From JBCAXA01 sp038534295 (GTDB lineage: Bacteria > Pseudomonadota > Gammaproteobacteria > Steroidobacterales > Woeseiaceae): a stretch of DNA of 64,000 nucleotides. Positions within the stretch are counted from its first letter, which is position 1. The number at the start of each line of letters is the position of its first letter. This document shows positions 63,644 to 64,000 of the stretch, piece after piece. The DNA lies in NCBI GenBank assembly GCA_038534295.1, contig JBCAXA010000006.1, positions 62,001-126,000 on the forward strand. The letters run 5' to 3'. The notes below the pieces were generated by a model. It had not been told where the DNA came from, searched no databases, and saw only the letters and a list, made by a program, of their open reading frames with translations. The position numbers and the translations under genes were made by a program.

Positions 63644-64000
63644 CTACGCCTTGCTGCGCCGCGCTAGCTCCGGCAGCGCCTCACTCCATTGCCGTAGTTC
63701 GTCCAAGAAGCCGAGCGCGGTCGCACCGACTGAGGTCATCGAGTATTCGACCGACAGCGGTGACGTGTCGACAACCGTGCGACGCACGAGTCCCTGCTGT
63801 TCGAGCTGGCGTAAACGTTCCGTAATCATTTTCTTACTGGCGCCGCCGACCATGCGGGCAAGGTCGTTGAAGCGTACCGGCTGATCTTTGAGGTGCCAGA
63901 GGATTGAGCCGGTCCACTTACCGCCAATGATCCGCATGCCGCGCTCGATCGCACAAGGCTCGTCGCAGGCCTCTTCAGTTCGTTTTCGACCTTTTGCATC
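63644..64000 (-). CDS. HxlR-family transcriptional regulator (5' end beyond the window)
   Basis: 119 residues of a winged-helix regulator; the start lies past the window edge. CDEPCAIERGMRIIGGKWTG is the classic HxlR N-terminal block, and RFNDLARMVGGASKKMITERLRQLEQQGLV the recognition helix region. The frame stays open to base 64000, so the visible ATG at 63937 is internal. HxlR proteins often sense aldehydes, quinones or redox stress; the target is unknown. Confidence 0.85.
   Translation of the reverse strand, partial: DAKGRKRTEEACDEPCAIERGMRIIGGKWTGSILWHLKDQPVRFNDLARMVGGASKKMITERLRQLEQQGLVRRTVVDTSPLSVEYSMTSVGATALGFLDELRQWSEALPELARRSKA

Overview
The window is one GC-rich, gene-dense bacterial chromosome segment that is almost entirely coding. 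Its conserved blocks point to a gammaproteobacterium: queG-nnr-tsaE-amiC-mutL-miaA-hfq-hflX-hflK-hflC-yjeT-purA in the Escherichia coli order, clpS-clpA next to infA-aat, ftsK-lolA close to serS, and lptF-lptG followed by an RDD gene and pcnB-folK-panB-panC. The last arrangement resembles Xanthomonadales-like lineages; that placement is inference. No prophage, insertion sequence, CRISPR array or rRNA was seen.

Layout. 1-2.1 kb: the end of lptF, lptG (LPS export) and a convergent RDD membrane protein. 2.1-6.5 kb: pcnB, folK, a deoxynucleoside kinase, panB and panC, tightly packed. 6.5-8.5 kb (minus): a cyclic-nucleotide-domain/GGDEF diguanylate cyclase and a class III-like PPK2. 8.5-21.1 kb: the cell-wall, DNA-repair, tRNA-modification, Hfq and HflKC super-cluster ending in purA. 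21.1-24.7 kb: a patatin-like lipase facing three overlapping minus-strand genes (exported protein, FMN hydroxy-acid dehydrogenase, lipoprotein). 24.8-33.7 kb: a PLP decarboxylase running into deoB-deoD-deoC and two aldehyde dehydrogenase genes, then an adenosine kinase-like PfkB enzyme and two divergent paralogous phosphoribosyltransferases. Together these form a nucleoside catabolism and salvage island.

33.7-41.1 kb (minus): a type II secretion operon with two gspC genes, then gspD, gspE, gspF and an acidic small protein. 41.5-46.4 kb: clpS-clpA facing infA, aat and a FemAB-like transferase; ClpS, ClpA and Aat form the bacterial N-degron pathway. 46.5-51.3 kb: ftsK, lolA, a VanZ-like protein and serS. 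51.3-58.6 kb: an NhaC-type antiporter with an exported N-terminal domain, a serine/threonine dehydratase, a Tat-type dienelactone hydrolase, an amphi-Trp protein and a two-gene molybdenum hydroxylase. 58.6-64 kb: tRNA-Ser(UGA) with tRNA-derived repeats, small exported proteins, a membrane-anchored histidine phosphatase, bcp, tRNA-Arg(CCU), a class I-like PPK2, a VWA protein with a CTERM-like tail, and an HxlR regulator cut by the window edge.

The most interesting signals are: a catalytic aldehyde dehydrogenase followed by a Cys-less half-length one in the deo operon, resembling a split ALDH16; two tandem gspC genes with a GspE lacking the usual tetracysteine motif; modules in which the tRNA-Ser T-arm is split by hairpin-rich inserts; and the divergent phosphoribosyltransferase pair. 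No clearly new multi-gene defence or mobile system was found.
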